DNA of 64,000 bases from Hirudinaria manillensis (GCA_034509925.1 CM067537.1:3137501-3201500); one strand, 5' to 3'; positions 50,942 through 64,000 are shown, counted from the stretch's first letter. Notes: generated by a model not told the origin, from the sequence alone. Made by a program: numbers and translations.

Positions 50942-52780
50942 ATGAGTTTCGATTCACCTTTCAAACCTGGTTCTATGGCTTCGATGCCAAACACTCAGGT
51001 GGAAGTATCTGTTTCAGCCAGAAATTTATTGGATATGGATATAACATCGAAGTCTGATCCCCTGTGCGTTCTCTATTTGAAACAGTTTGCATCGACAGAG
51101 TATCGAGAAGTAGGTAGGACAGAGGTCATTTGGAATACTCTTAATCCTGATTTTGTAAAGAAATTTGTGCTGGATTACTTTTTCGAAGAATCCCAGAAGC
51201 TAAAGTTTGAACTTTATGACGTAGATTCGCTAACAGATGATCTGTCAAAGCATGATTTTTTAGGAAGAGCTGAATGTAGTTTAGCTGAAATTGTTTCTTC
51301 CAACAGTCTCAAGAAACCACTCTCAGGTATCAAAGACAAAGACTGTGGTTATTTATTATTAAAGGCAGAAGAACTAAATATTAGCAGAGACGAAATTAAG
51401 CTTCAGTTTTGTGCTACAAAACTTGATAGGAAAGATTTTTTTGGAAAATCTGATCCTTTCCTAGTTTTTAGTCGTGTCAATGAAGATCAAACTTTTACTG
51501 TAGTTCACAAAACAGAGGCAGTTTTGAAAACTTTGAAGCCAACGTGGAAGCCATTTGTTTTACCTCTGAGAACGCTTTGTAACTGTGACCGAGACAGGTC
51601 TCTCAGAGTGGAATGCTTTGATTGGAACAGAAATGGATCCCATTCTTGTATTGGCTCATTTATGACCACAGTCTCACAATTGGAAAGGGGCCCAGGTAGT
51701 TTTAATGAGTACGAGTGCATCAACCCAACTCTCCAGGCAAAGAAAGGAAAGAGATACAAACACTCAGGAATTGTGAAACTGATGAAGTGTGAAATCCAAG
51801 TGGTTAGTAGAATTTTTTTTCTTGTTTTGTGTATATTTTTTTGGAATTTATCTTATAAGTATTTCACATCATTGATGGTGATACTAGTATAACTCTAAAG
51901 AACATGCAATTGGTTTCATTTGTAACTCAATAGGTCCACACATTCCTGGACTACATAAAATCTGGGGTTCAGGTGCACTGCGCCATAGCGATTGACCTCA
52001 CGGCCTCGAATGGAGATCCAAGGTCACCTTCGAGCCTCCACCACTTTGACCCCATTAATCCTAACCTCTATGCCAGGGCATTAAGGTCAGTAGGAGAAAT
52101 TCTACAGGACTACAGCACTGACAAACTCTTCCCTGCCCTCGGTTTCGGAGCCAAACTCCCGCCGGATGGCCGCGTCTCGCACGAAATCTTCCTCAACGGA
52201 GAATCTATGAATCCTTATTGCAACGGAGTCGATGGCGTGCTGAATGCCTATTACAAAACCCTCGCATCCGTCCAGTTGTATGGTCCAACGAACTTTGCGC
52301 CCATCATCAACTACGTGGCCAATGTTGCTTCGCAGTGGCGTAAAGATGGTCAGCACTATTTCATCCTGCTCATCTTGACGGACGGCATAATAACAGACAT
52401 GCCGCAAACTAGGGAAGCCATAGTGAATGCCTCGTCCCTTCCTTTGTCCATCATCATCGTTGGAATCGGAAATGCAGACTTTGAGGCCATGCACATCCTG
52501 GACGGAGACGAGGTCAGATTTAAAAGCATCAAACGACAGAATTCAGAAATTTTCCAAAATTATTCGTTCATTTCCACAGGTTCGATTGACATCAAACGGT
52601 AGGGTGGCAGAGAGGGACATCGTCCAGTTCGTTCCCTTCCGGGAGTTCATCGGAGGAGTTTACGGAGACGACCTCGCGAGGTCGCAGGCGATGTTGGCGA
52701 AGGAGGTGCTGGCCGAAATTCCCGATCAATTCTTGTCCTACATGAAAAGAAACCACACTTTGCCAACGCCGGCTTCCTAA
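50942..52780 (+). CDS. CPNE: Copine (two C2 domains plus vWA/copine domain)
   Basis: Three exons: 50942-51802, 51934-52512, 52580-52780; 546 residues, normal for the family. Copines bind membranes in response to calcium. C2A spans about 15-135 with Ca-binding Asp-rich loops ([32 protein letters not shown]). C2B spans about 140-280 ([29 protein letters not shown]). The copine/vWA domain starts [20 protein letters not shown] with a MIDAS-type [11 protein letters not shown], then [24 protein letters not shown] and, across the last splice, [20 protein letters not shown]. Introns are only 131 and 67 nt. The start ATG gives the expected N-terminus. The gene converges with TMTC3. Confidence 0.95.
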
Positions 52781-53612
52781 CACGAGAATTCATGTTCCTT
52801 CCTGGTCATTTTGCTTGGAGAACCTAGCAGGGTTGGCAGATTTATGCCTCCGCAAGCGAGTTAATTTCACTCCTTAGGCCATTACATGTTGCTGGAAAAA
52901 AGTCTTAAAATCATGCAAAGCTCAAAGTCATTCTATGCAATTGGTGATCCTGAATCCAAATGAGAACCGATTCGTCAGAGACAGAACCGAAGTGCAGTAT
53001 TTCGATCTGATTTGTTTCTATCATTGAATGCTTTTGATAAATATTAAGAAAAATTATTGAGTTAAATGAATCTCTATAAAAGATTGTTTGCCATGCAATT
53101 AAACTGCAATCAATTTCAATAGTCATGACTTTAAGTTGATAGTTTATTGAGTTAATCATGCATTCCTGTGGTTATGTTCCCTCTTGTAGCTCTTGTGTGA
53201 AAACATTGCATTGTATTTTTGATGACGAGGTTGTTTACAATTACGGTTTAAAGTAATTGTTTCTGTTGTGACTGCTTATCATGTTTTAATTATTGTATTC
53301 AGATACGTTTGTATGAGGTGGGATTACTTAGTAATTAGGATAATGAATATTCATGAGTTAATATGTTCCTTCATTTCATGTCAATGAAATTTTTAACGTC
53401 ACCTTGAAATATAAAATGTCTTTTATTAGGGAAGCATACCTTTTTTTTGTAATGAAATTATGTTGTAATTTCAAAATTATTACATGAAAATAATGAGATC
53501 ATCAAAAGCATAATTTAAAGCAAAAAAATGTTCAAAAAAAATAAAATCTGGTGATGTGAATTCGGGGAAGCTAAACCTCCAAAGCTACAAAAATGTGGGA
53601 TCGTTATTCTGA
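52781..53612. other. Convergent intergenic region: copine and TMTC3 3' ends
   Basis: Both genes end toward this interval. TTTATT at 53422-53427 would be a minus-strand AATAAA for TMTC3. Nothing else is recognised. Confidence 0.6.
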
Positions 53613-56600
53613 TTATCTCTTCAATTTATTTCTTTGTGCTTTCTTATTAGAATTGTTGATGCTCTGCATCTTCTGTTGGATGATGTTGAGATGGTGCTTG
53701 ATATACTCCTCATTGGGTGCCATCAGATGAACATTGGACAAACATCTCTCAGCTTCGACCAGGTCACCCCTTTCGGAGTGAACGACACACAAATTATGGA
53801 GTGCTTGTATGTTTTGAGGATTGTAGGTCAAAATTTTCTTAAAGCATGCCTCTGCTTTGTTCAGATCCCTCAGATGATTGATGCTTATGTCGCCCAATAA
53901 GATCAATCCGTTTGTATGTTGGGGGTGGTGCTTTAGCAGCTGCTCCAATATGGGGACAGCCTCCAAGTGAAGGTTCATGTCGTTGGAAAGCAAGAGGGCA
54001 AGGTTGAACAGGGCTGACCTGAAGTCGGGTTTGAGTTGGATGGCTCTTTCAAACCAGGAACGTGCCTTGGGAAAGTCCTTTGCATCCATCAAAAGCATAC
54101 CCAAGTTGAAGTAGACCTATGTTTTAATGAATTTTTTAAATGTCACCGAAAGTTATAAATTTGCTTGAGTTGTATTAATTTAAAAGATGACATTGATCCA
54201 TTTCTGCACAATCCTCTCCTTAAAGCACTATTGAAGGCATTATACGAATACTTGAACAATAACTTCCGAGACCAGTTTGTGCAGCTTCCTACCTTACTTT
54301 TCTTAACAATACAGAATAATACAATATAATATATACAATACAATATAGGAACTCCCTGAAATACAATATACTTTTTCCTTAGACACTTACTCTATCATCA
54401 AGTGGATCCAGATCAACCATCCTGAGAAGTCTTTTCTCTGCTTCTGCCCTTACTGAGGGATCATTAGTTTCTTGTAGGAGGATGGCTGAGTTCAGGAGTG
54501 CTTGCTTGTGATCAGGGTCAAGGCCAAGGGCACGTTCAAATTGCTGGAAGGCTTCCTGCTTGTTACCCATCTCGATGCTGACAACCCCGAGATTGTAATA
54601 CAGGTCGGCATTATCGGGTTCAAATTTTAGGGCTTGGATGTACTGGGACCTGTTCAATATGTCAAGATATCTAAATATAATTATTTGTAATATGATCACA
54701 AAAATAGCCAAAGTTATATAATTAGCCATATATGAGGCTCATTCAACCAAACTGGCTCCTCAGACATAAAAAAAATTTTATGTAAAATAATATGTAAAAG
54801 AAATTGCTTGGATTTTTAGTAATACTTCAAAAAGCCATGCTACATCGATTTTAGTATGTTTTTAACCTTGCCTCGTTGGTCCTATTCATTCTCATGAGAA
54901 CGTCACCCCTATTTATGTAGGCCTGCACAAAATCTGATCTCATTGAAATGGCAGTTCTGAGGAGGGAATCGACTTCTTCAAGTCTCGAAGAGTTCTTGAC
55001 CAGCAGGTTGCCGAGGTTTATAAAGACATTCAAATGGTTTGGGGCAACTCTGGCCATGTAGCTCTGGCCTGGCTTAACAGGTGGCAAGAGTGAAAGGGCA
55101 AGTCTGTACGCTCTCTCGGCTTCGAGAGGCATGTTTAGAGAAGCGTACGTGCGACCCACATTCACATGAGCCCCGATGTCATCTGGTTGAATTTGAGAAG
55201 CTCTGATGAAGAACCTGAATGGAAAAATACTTTAATCTTAATGCACCTGAACTGAATCAAGTATTATAATTAACCAAACTGAGGCATTTGTGATGCACTC
55301 TTATAATGACTTACAAATGACTTGAATAAGAGACCATATAACAGATTGTGATTACATTAACAATTAGCATACCTCAATGCTTCTCTCAACTGTTTCTTGT
55401 TCTCAAGAGCATGCCCCACATTGTTGAAGAGTTTTGCATTCCTTCTGTTAACCCTCAGTCCAGCCATGAATATTGAATGCTCATTCTCCCAGTCATTGTT
55501 CCTCAAATGAGTTTTCACCATGAACACAAAGATGACAAGAATCATGAAAAACCAGAGAACGTTCCTCAAGTGTGGACTGGATTTCTTCAACAACTCTACG
55601 AACCCTGCTGCCACTAGAAAGCAGAATCCCATGCTGGGAATGTAAAGAATGCGTTCTGCGACTACAAAACCAACTGGAAAAAAGAGATTTGAAGCAGGTA
55701 TGAATGGAAATACGCACATTGAAACGAAAAGAAAGTTGCATGATGGATGTTTGCTCCTGAAAAAGGACAGCAGCAACGATATCAGGACAACATAGAATGC
55801 AATTGTGAACAAATTTCTTACCTCAAAAGGGCTTTCTAAAATGGGTATGGTTCCCATTGTCCAATCACAGCACAGCCATGATGGACAAAGAAGCAGCCAA
55901 GCATTCAAAGGCAACATGTAGTTGTGGGTCAGCACCCTTTGGGTAAGATTTGAGGCAGACCCAGGATTGTCAAATTTTGTGAAAACAGGAAGTTGAGCAC
56001 CCATTACTTTTATCCTCAAAAAGAGCAACAAAAACGAAGAAAATACTAAAAACGATGTTCTCAACAATGTCACTGGGACCCAATCAGGCAATGCTCTGAG
56101 CTGCAAACTCAGAAAATCCTTTCCAGTTTTCAAAATGTGAGCAAGAGACAATTTCTGTATAATCAGCAACTCATATATACAACAAACACCGACCACAGTA
56201 ATACCTTGTTCCTTACTTAGTGTTGCCATCATGATTAACATCACAGAAAAAAACAATGGAGGCCAAGAAATGATATTAAATGATTTAGAACTTTTGCCAT
56301 ATAATTTCAAAGCCAGAAGGTAGAATATTGATGAAAGAAGTTCAGCTCTACCCACTACTCCAGTTACTGCCTCAGTATGTACTGGATGAGTAGCAAACAA
56401 CAACGATGCAAGAAAACTGAGCAAAGGTGATAATCCAATATCAAGACCAAAATAAAACATCTGAACACATACAATGGCATGCAAAACGACATTGACCAAA
56501 TGATATCCGATAGGGTTTAATTTACCAAAATAATAGTTAATTCTAAATGTCAACACACACAATGGTCTGTAAGATTTATGGCTTCTCTCCTGATTCATGG

Positions 56601-56772
56601 GCGTTCCCCAAAAGTCATTATAAAATATATTTATAAGTGGATTGTTTGGTCTTAAGTCTTTATTGTCTCTAACTGCTGACATATCGTCAAACACGAATCC
56701 ACAGTTCAGACTGTTGGAATAGCAGAGAGCAACGGCTCCAACAAGCAGCAAAATAAACTGATAGTTCTCCAT
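53613..56772 (-). CDS. TMTC3: TMTC3, transmembrane O-mannosyltransferase with TPR repeats
   Basis: Four exons: 55373-56772, 54867-55214, 54391-54649, 53613-54116; 836 residues against about 915 in human. TMTC1-4 are ER membrane proteins that O-mannosylate cadherin EC domains; TMTC3 is one of them. The N-terminal half is polytopic, with family motifs FVFDDMSAVRDNKDL, NDFWGTPMNQERSHKSYRPL, FATHPVHTEAVTGVVGRAEL, ATLSKEQGITVVGVC, CCDWTMGTIPI and PFIPASNLFFPVGFVVAERI. The acidic DD pair in the first loop and the conserved Glu and Arg are present. The C-terminal half holds about eight to nine TPR repeats, for example NVGHALENKKQLREAL and ALFNLALLL. The motif pattern favours TMTC3 over other paralogues. 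Confidence 0.93.
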
Positions 56773-57673
56773 TCTATTTCATTTGTTTGGTGTTATGGGT
56801 TTCTTTCTTTTACTTGGAAACCGTTAAATAATATAAGAAGCCGCATCAGGCACACGGCGACGCATTACGCCGACCAACATGACAATAGACGATAAGTGGC
56901 ATACCATGGAACATTTTAACGAAAAAAAAATTATGCTTGGCTTTTAGGACTCAAAAGGTTAATAAAATATGACGCATTGCTATTTTAAACCCATCAGTCC
57001 CTCGTAAAAAAAATTACTATTTAAAAAACAAGCTTTTAAACTGTGTCCCTTTTGAAATAAAAAAAAAAGATCTTTATCTTCATGTAACTTTGGGGGCCGG
57101 AGATAATGAGAAGCAAGCAAGGGTCATCGGAATTCTGGAGAATTGCTTTTCCCTCGGGAAGAGATGAATTGATGATCTAGCCCATCAGCGGTATTTATAC
57201 AGGTTGTGTGGTACGACCGGTGAAACGCATAAGATGAAAATCCCTATCTAGGGCCTCCAAAATAGTAAACAACAACTTAAAGATGCATTGTTTTTATTTT
57301 ACAATAATTTATCTATCTAGATTTCAACGTCTTAAGGCGTGGCAGAAATCAACGAGTAACGTTTGTAATTAAGCCCCATTGCCACCAGTAGCTCAGGGTC
57401 TCATCAAACATAAACACTGCCTTAGACGCTCCGCATTGTATAGCAAACCCTGGACTCAATAAAAATATTTTGATCCCGAATTAAGACTATTTGAAAGAAA
57501 ATTACAGTTAATACTAAAATTATTGATCGCTTCATTCAATACATGGCCACAGCATTTATAAGATGTACAACTAAATTTAAAAAAATTAAGAAACACCTTT
57601 TATTTACATATTTACAGGAACAAATGAAGGGAAAAGTAGAATAGAGCTATGGTCATTATCAATTCAAGCCACC
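56773..57673. other. Intergenic region between TMTC3 and ZNHIT1
   Basis: It contains the TMTC3 promoter and the ZNHIT1 3' flank. TTTATT at 57599-57604 is a likely AATAAA for ZNHIT1. No further feature was seen. Confidence 0.6.
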
Positions 57674-58769
57674 TCAGACCACCCACTTTATGCACCTGAA
57701 ATTATAAATTAAAAATCATTAATTACTAAACTCTAGACAGAGAAACAGCAAGCATTAAATTATAGCAATGACCACATTAAATTTTAATATTTTGAAATTA
57801 AATAGATTTAAACTGACATGCATTACATATATACATAATATATATATTAGTTTCATGTGTTATATTTCAACTGTCATATTAGTTTTATTATATATTTGTT
57901 ATATATATTAGGACAAATGGATGTATTATAAACACAGAAAATCTAATATCAAAAACAAGTATCAATTGCTCCCACAACTGACCTTGTCTCTTCATGAGTC
58001 CTCAGGCATTTGCCAGAACAATATCTTAGACCACATTTGACACAAGTGTAAGGCGAAGGAAATCCGCAAACGGAGCAAAATTTTCTTTCAGGAAATTTTG
58101 ATGGAGGGACTTTGGCAGTAGAATAACTTATTTGCCCATCTTCTGGTGGAATCTGGAAAATGAAAACTGGTCCTTTAACCTCAAAATTATGTGGAATATC
58201 TAACAATTACATACCTCTTCTTCTTTTAATATGGTCAGATTTTTCTTAAATCTTTGCTTGTAATGATCATTCTTGTTTTTTCTCTTTTTCCCTCGTGTTT
58301 GGCCTGGGAGAGCAATCATATTTGATATTCTTAGAATTTAAAAAACAAACAGGTCCAATTGTGGTTCTTATTTAGATATGTACAAATTTCTAATCAGTTG
58401 TCATTAATGGCTTAGACTTGGTTGTACTTTTCATTATTTACTTATTATAGAGGGATTTGATCAAACAAACTCTTAGCCATATAGTATGTTCTGCCAACAG
58501 TGATTCCATAAATATAAGGTTAACATACTATAAACAAACTGCTTTATTGCTTTAATATCTATCCTAGAAAGCATCCTACCTAGATCATTTGTCTCTTCGA
58601 ATTTTGGTGCTTTTTTGTTCATTTTAAGATCAGCATGTGGGTCATCTTGGAAATTATCTTCTTCAAGAGCATCTAAGGCTTTTTTCTGCCTTCTTCTCCT
58701 GGCAGCATCGTCTAAAACCCTCTGGGTTTGACCATCTTTTAAACGATTGGATTCGCGTTTATCAGCCAT
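57674..58769 (-). CDS. ZNHIT1: ZNHIT1, zinc-finger HIT-domain protein of the SRCAP/SWR1 complex
   Basis: Four exons: 58580-58769, 58215-58303, 57983-58152, 57674-57695; 156 residues against 154 in human. ZNHIT1 (yeast Vps71/Swc6) is a subunit of the complex that exchanges H2A.Z into chromatin. Exon 1 carries RVLDDAARRRRQKKALDALE and EDNFQDDPHADL; exon 2 the basic TRGKKRKNKNDHYKQRFKKN. Exon 3 has the HIT-type zinc finger, CSVCGFPSPYTCVKCGLRYC and CLRTHEETR. The last exon is only 22 nt and supplies the C-terminus CIKWVV, matching the family's CLKWTV. Without that exon the frame would read into the intron and give an unrelated tail. Confidence 0.94.
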
Positions 58770-60030
58770 TCTACAATTCCTATATATAGAACCGCTACAT
58801 AAATTGTGATGAGAGTTTAATAAGCTCTATCGAAAGATAATTTGTCGCTCATAAACAATAAAAGCAGAATGTAAACAAAAGAATAATGTTGTTTAAATTT
58901 AAAACATTTACATCAGTCAATAAACTGTGATAAAAGGTTTTACGATTAATTTTTAAATAAAACGCAGTTTCTGTTGAAGACTTGAAAAAGCATTCCAACA
59001 TTTAATGCCAAGACAATGCGTGACACTATTATGATGTGAGTCGCTCCATGCCCTTATGGTATTTACATGATTACAAGTCATCAGACTGATAAAGATTTAG
59101 GCATCACTAAAGATAGTTTAGGCTTTTATTATTTACATAGTCATGAAAATATAATTATTAGGAATACAAAAATTAAAACTTCAATTCCTCAGTCACGCCG
59201 CAACCACACGGCCTTCTCGGTACATTCCCAGTTTCGAGTCTCAAGATTACCTACCATTGCGCTAAAAATTGCAATTCTAAATAGCTACTCATACTAGTAT
59301 AATAGCTATGGCATTGCTTAAATTCAATTACAAAATACATTGAAACTTTATTTTCCAATTTAGCATGACAAGAGGACATTTAGACCATAGAAATTATCAC
59401 AGAATGCACAGTCCAGGAGAAAGAAAAGCAAACAAGCAGAATTTATATTTAAAAAAATGCAGATTCTTGTCCTTGGTTAGTTGCGGCTTCCAGGAAGAAG
59501 GAAAATGCATTTGACACTTTGTGCACCCGGTACTATACAATGCCATGCCACAGCGCATTCAAATGGCAAATTTTCATTAACGAGCAAATGAAAAATGATT
59601 AGATTTTCTGCCAATCAAAATTTGCGTCCTCACACTGAGGTCATGATCAACAGACATTCTGACTTAACTTGGATATCATAGTTTAAGATTAATGCAAAAT
59701 TTAGATTTCAAACTCGTACGTAGAAGCTATAGAAATCATTCAAATTTTCTTTGCCAACATTCTCATCAAGATGGCAAAACAGGAGGACAAAACTCATCAA
59801 CTCACAATACAAAAAAAAAAATGAAACGCCAACAGAAACAGCAAAACAACGGAACTCGTAACATTTGCGCACGCAAGTCGAGACGGTCGCGTAATTAATT
59901 GATTATAATTAATTAATCAATTAATAAAGATTAATAATTAAACAAGAATGACTGGATGATTGTCTTTCGTAAGGCACTGAGCATTAGAAAGCAGTGGTGT
60001 GAAAATATTTCTCGTGGTAGTCAGTGAGTT
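58770..60030. other. Intergenic region between ZNHIT1 and INO80D
   Basis: It includes the ZNHIT1 promoter and the INO80D 3' flank. AT-rich, with short ORFs of no recognisable family and no clear repeat. Confidence 0.6.
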
Positions 60031-63000
60031 TCAAAACGGAGGTATCTGATGTTGAATTTCATTGTCTTCGTGCTTCGTAGAATCAACAGGATGGAATTCT
60101 TCTTGTTTTAATCTTTGCACACACACAGAACCATAGAACTCTTTAGAAATGCCTTAAAAATGAATTTATTGAATTGATTGAATTAACCTGTGATTACTTG
60201 GATTTATTAAAATGTAATCGAAATACAGTTTATACGTCAGAATTTAAAAAAAAAATCATGTATAAATTAAATGAGAAAAAATACTCATTATAATAACATA
60301 ATTATTACATATTTTGATATGTATCAAGCTATTATCAATTATAAGAATATGTAGAAATTAAAAGTGTGGTATTATTAAACAAAATAATAGAAAAATTAAT
60401 GCCCTAATTATGTAACACCGTTTGTAGCACAATAATAATAATAATAATAATAATAACAATAATAAATTAATACTTTTATATAAAAATCAAACAATATAAA
60501 TAAATTAAATTGCATCTCATACAAAATACAAAAACAGATTTGAAACGTCAACCTGAGACTTGACGACCCAAGATCAAAAACTTCTAAAGGTAGTTTACCG
60601 AAGACGTCTTGAATGTCGGGGGCGTCCATGAAGCAGGTTGAAGCGTCGATGTGGAGATCAAAATCTGGTCAAAGAAACAAAAAAATAATTACTCTAAAAA
60701 TCAATTCAATCATTTATTTTATAAATAAATTCATTATTTATTAATAAACAGTTTAATAATACTAGTTAATCGATCTAGATCAATCACATCCAACAATATC
60801 ATTCAATATCAACTGATTATGATAAACTAAATGGAGGCGTATTAAGAGCTAAAAGAACACTTTGTGTCTGTTGGTCACATATACTGTTGAGCATCCAACT
60901 GCAGTAACACGACTCTTAATTATTTAATTAATTAATTCTTAATTAACACTATACTGATTCACCTTAAACACAATGATGATGAACTAATAGCAATAATAAG
61001 CCTTCAAGCAACTTATTATAAATTTATTTACATTACATAAAACAATTTATTAAAATTAAAAAACTTGACGAGAAACAAATTCGAAAAAAAAAAACGCGCC
61101 CAACAAAAAAGAGAACCTCCGAGAAAGTCACTGGACAGGACCTCGTCGAGCGACTCCCTGCAGAAGCCGTTGGGAGCATCGGTCGCAAACTCGAAGGCAG
61201 AACCGGTGAGGTCGTCCGAGGACATTATGCTTTGACTCCGCCCCAAGGACAGGCAGTCGAAGCTGGGCCCGTGCTCGGAAGATTCGTCTTAAATTGCGAG
61301 GAAAGAGATCAAAGCAAGGACAAAAATGGCTAAAGTCTTAAGTTAATATTAATGATACTATAACACTAAATATTATTATACTTAATAATTACTTATTAAC
61401 TGTTATACTGAATAAGTTATTAAGTAATTATTAAGTATAATAATATTTAGTATAAAAATACTCTACTATATTATAGTACTAAAATACTTTATTCCATATA
61501 ATACTAATGACTTAATTATCTAGAAACAACCCGCAGCAGCATCTCGACGGCATCCAAATTCCGTCAACAAACCGCATCGATCGGAATCGGAGACGAATTC
61601 CTTTCCATCATTCGTTCCTTCGTTCCCGACGTGCGCTTCTTGCGTCTGCTGCTCGTCGCCTGTTTTCCTTTTCTTGCCTTTTTTGAGTGCCTTCCTCAGG
61701 TTCACGGCCTTGCACTTCTTTTTCGACTTTTTCAAAAAAGCTTCGGAACGGAACACGTCCGCGCCGGAGTTCTGGGTGGTCTGCAGAATAGTGTCGTCTT
61801 CTGAATTACTTTAATCGCTAATAATCAATATGTTAATTGACTTTAATCAAGTAGCCAATCAGTATTAATCTGTGAGCTGATCAATATTAGCTCCCGATAT
61901 GCCTTGTTATTATTAATTAATGACTTGTTATTATTTTTATCGCTTCAGGATCAAATTCGGCTATCAGAGATAATTCATTGAGAGAAGATGCAATTAAGAA
62001 CAGCTCACCATATGGTTATTATTAATTGAGATAATTGAGATAACAACTCAGTAATGGTTATTATTAATTGAGATAATGTATAACTGAAGATAGCAATACC
62101 TCTGAATGGAGATGTCTGCTACAAAGTGGAGGACCAGAATTAACATTGAGAACTGAAACACAGCATTGGATGTTGTTTGGACACTTGGCCGTGCAGTACG
62201 TGTAAAGCTGCTGGTCTATGCTGTACATTATGTCTGTCAAAGTCGACCAAGGTCTTAATTAAAAGTATTAATTAATTTATTTATTTATTAATTAATAAAT
62301 CAGTCGGACAATGAAAATGAAAAAAAAAAGATTAGCTATAAAAATGTATTTACCTTATAAAAATGAATTTATAACTGAAAGAAATGATTGATTGATTGAT
62401 GGACAAAAGTCTGAAGAAATTACGTCTACTGCAGTGATTCGTATAAGGAAGGGAAGGACGTAAACAAGGAACATCTTCAGCATCCTTGTGCAGACATGTC
62501 CTCAAGCTCGCGCTCGAGCGATTATGCGACGTATGCCTGGAAGATTTAATAAAATTAATAAAATCAATTTAAAGAAAAAGAAAAAAAATCAAGAGCAATA
62601 AAAAAATATTAACAAACTTAAACTAAAATTAACAGGCCCAATCAGATATAATAAAAAGTGCACCAGTTTAGTTCAACATTTGTTGCACTGATTGATCCTC
62701 TGAATGCACAATCAACCAGGAGTTGTTATGCATCTTTTGTTCATACTTGACCATCACAAAGTTTAAGTAAATGCACTAAGTAAATGAGTGACCCTAAGCT
62801 TTGAAGTTCATGCTTATGGTGTCAGCTAAATTTTCATATCACTATTACACGTTTACTATCACATTATCACTTAGGTATCAGTTTCTAGCATATATGCAAA
62901 TCAATCTATGACCAATAGCTAATAAATCTAGTCATAAATATTACATCATGAAGTGCAACTCTTAATGAAGTTGTATGTGGATTATTCTTTAAAGTCAATA

Positions 63001-64000
63001 GTTAATGAATCTAGTGTTTTAATAATAGGTTATTATCACTAATCTTATTAACGAATTAGTAACGACGACAGCGCCACTGCAAACTGATCTTCTCAACTCA
63101 CAGATTCTTCAAGACCCGTCTCAAGGCATCCGAGCTTCCTGCGACTTCTAAGTCCGCGTCGAGACCTACGTCAGAATCGACAGGTGCCTTTTTGGGTGGG
63201 TGGACTTGCGACGAAGGATTGTTGTCATCCTGATCGACGATTGTTTTGAAGACCCGAAGACCTTTTCTGAGGGAACGAAGTCGTTTCATCTCCCGTTTCA
63301 CGAGGAGTTGGTATTTCGCTCGTCTGATTCTCGAAGATGCGAGCGCACGATGATGCGTGTCACTAGAGTCGATGCTCTTCAGGGAACTAATTTATTATAA
63401 CATAAAATATAAAAATAACATGTATAAATGTGATAGATATATAGATAATAAAAGTTAGTATAAATTAAGCAACAGTTTCTAAAAATATTTAAAAAATAGA
63501 AGAACAGTCATTGTCTCCTTAAATGAATTTGAAATTCAAAAAGTAAGAAGTAGTTAAACTTTACTTAAATATACCGACATATTGTTTATTGCATATTATA
63601 ATTCTCATTTAAATTACTATAATATATCCACACAGTAAATATCTTAACCAAATATTCCAACTGATGAATGAACCGATGCTACCTGATAAAACCATTGCAA
63701 AATAAACATTGAAATCCCACCAAAAACCTTGCAAGTGACACGGATGAGTCATGAGAACAAATGTCTACAAATCGTTGGCCAGATATAGAACGAAACATGT
63801 CCTAATCAATGAACGTATGAAAATGAAAAATGGCTCCCTGGGGCTCCACTTACGAGGGATCTTCCTCCCCGATCGTTTCAGCAGCGGTCAGGTTCCACAA
63901 CCTCCTGTGAAAAGGCGGAATGTTTGCTTCGTCCGAACTGCTCTCCAAAACTTCAAAGGAAGTGGTGAAGGAGGTGAAATGAAGCACAAAACCAGAACAT
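60031..64000 (-). CDS. INO80D: INO80 complex subunit D homologue (3' part, runs off the right edge)
   Basis: Eight visible exons: 63854 to beyond 64000, 63102-63386, 62430-62536, 62100-62233, 61531-61780, 61117-61287, 60553-60664, 60031-60112. INO80D is an accessory subunit of the INO80 chromatin remodeller and has KANSL2/INO80D-type Cys/His domains. The visible second such domain reads TCLHKDAEDVPC, LPYTNHC, QQLYTYCTAK, IQCCVSV and PLCSRHLHSE, matching the vertebrate order of ligands. It is followed by a Lys-rich segment (KKSKKKCKAVNLRKALKKGK) and acidic C-terminal pieces (DFDLHIDAST). The last exon is short and ends IPPF. The acceptor at 61780 was chosen over an upstream AG to keep the frame. 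Upstream exons are outside the window. Confidence 0.82.
62537..63101. other. INO80D intron, no further feature seen
   Basis: This is 565 bp of AT-rich intron between two INO80D exons; nothing else recognised. The same applies to the intron at 63387-63853. Confidence 0.6.

Overview
The window is AT-rich nuclear DNA from an animal. The genes are split by short spliceosomal introns (65-130 nt) and by multi-kilobase introns full of (TAA)n, (GAT)n and other simple repeats. Exons are clearly more GC-rich than introns. The gene set (AMPK gamma, ING, PLPP, RPS11, copine, TMTC3, ZNHIT1, INO80D) is metazoan. Retention of INO80D and the presence of a restriction-like-endonuclease LINE fit an invertebrate, perhaps a lophotrochozoan. 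That placement is inference; the species cannot be named from the sequence.

Layout, left to right. (1) 1694-16335, plus strand: 13 exons of an AMP-activated kinase gamma subunit carrying four CBS motifs. The 5' end lies outside the window. Its introns hold an ORF1-only LINE derivative, minisatellites, a partial exon duplication and structured hairpins. (2) 16336-19260: repeats, including a GC-rich tRNA-derived SINE-like sequence. (3) 19261-21368, minus: ING1/2-type PHD-finger chromatin reader. (4) 22555-27731 and 29605-35746, minus: two tandem paralogous C2H2 zinc-finger genes, here called ZF-A and ZF-B, whose exon structures match almost one for one. (5) 36578-44317, plus: phospholipid phosphatase (PAP2/LPP), with an internally deleted R2/R4/Dong-type LINE antisense in intron 3. 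(6) 46932-47807, minus: ribosomal protein S11. (7) 49105-50019, plus: an unrecognised lysine-rich 304-residue protein. (8) 50942-52780, plus: copine. (9) 53613-56772, minus: TMTC3. (10) 57674-58769, minus: ZNHIT1. (11) 60031 to the right edge, minus: the 3' part of INO80D.

The reading frame stays open across all proposed exon joins in every multi-exon gene, so the splice models are mutually consistent. ZNHIT1 (SRCAP/SWR1 complex) and INO80D (INO80 complex) are neighbours, and ING is also a chromatin protein; no operon-like arrangement is implied.

The most unusual observations are five. An intact ORF1-only element and the endonuclease LINE, both lying in TAA repeats, share a structured 3' tail. 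A 159-nt block of ZF-A and ZF-B is almost identical although the genes are otherwise strongly diverged. The AMPK gamma gene has a stop-free, multiple-of-three intron encoding an Asp/Met-rich insert. The same gene has a duplicated half-exon. A nested hairpin cluster in its intron has no explanation.
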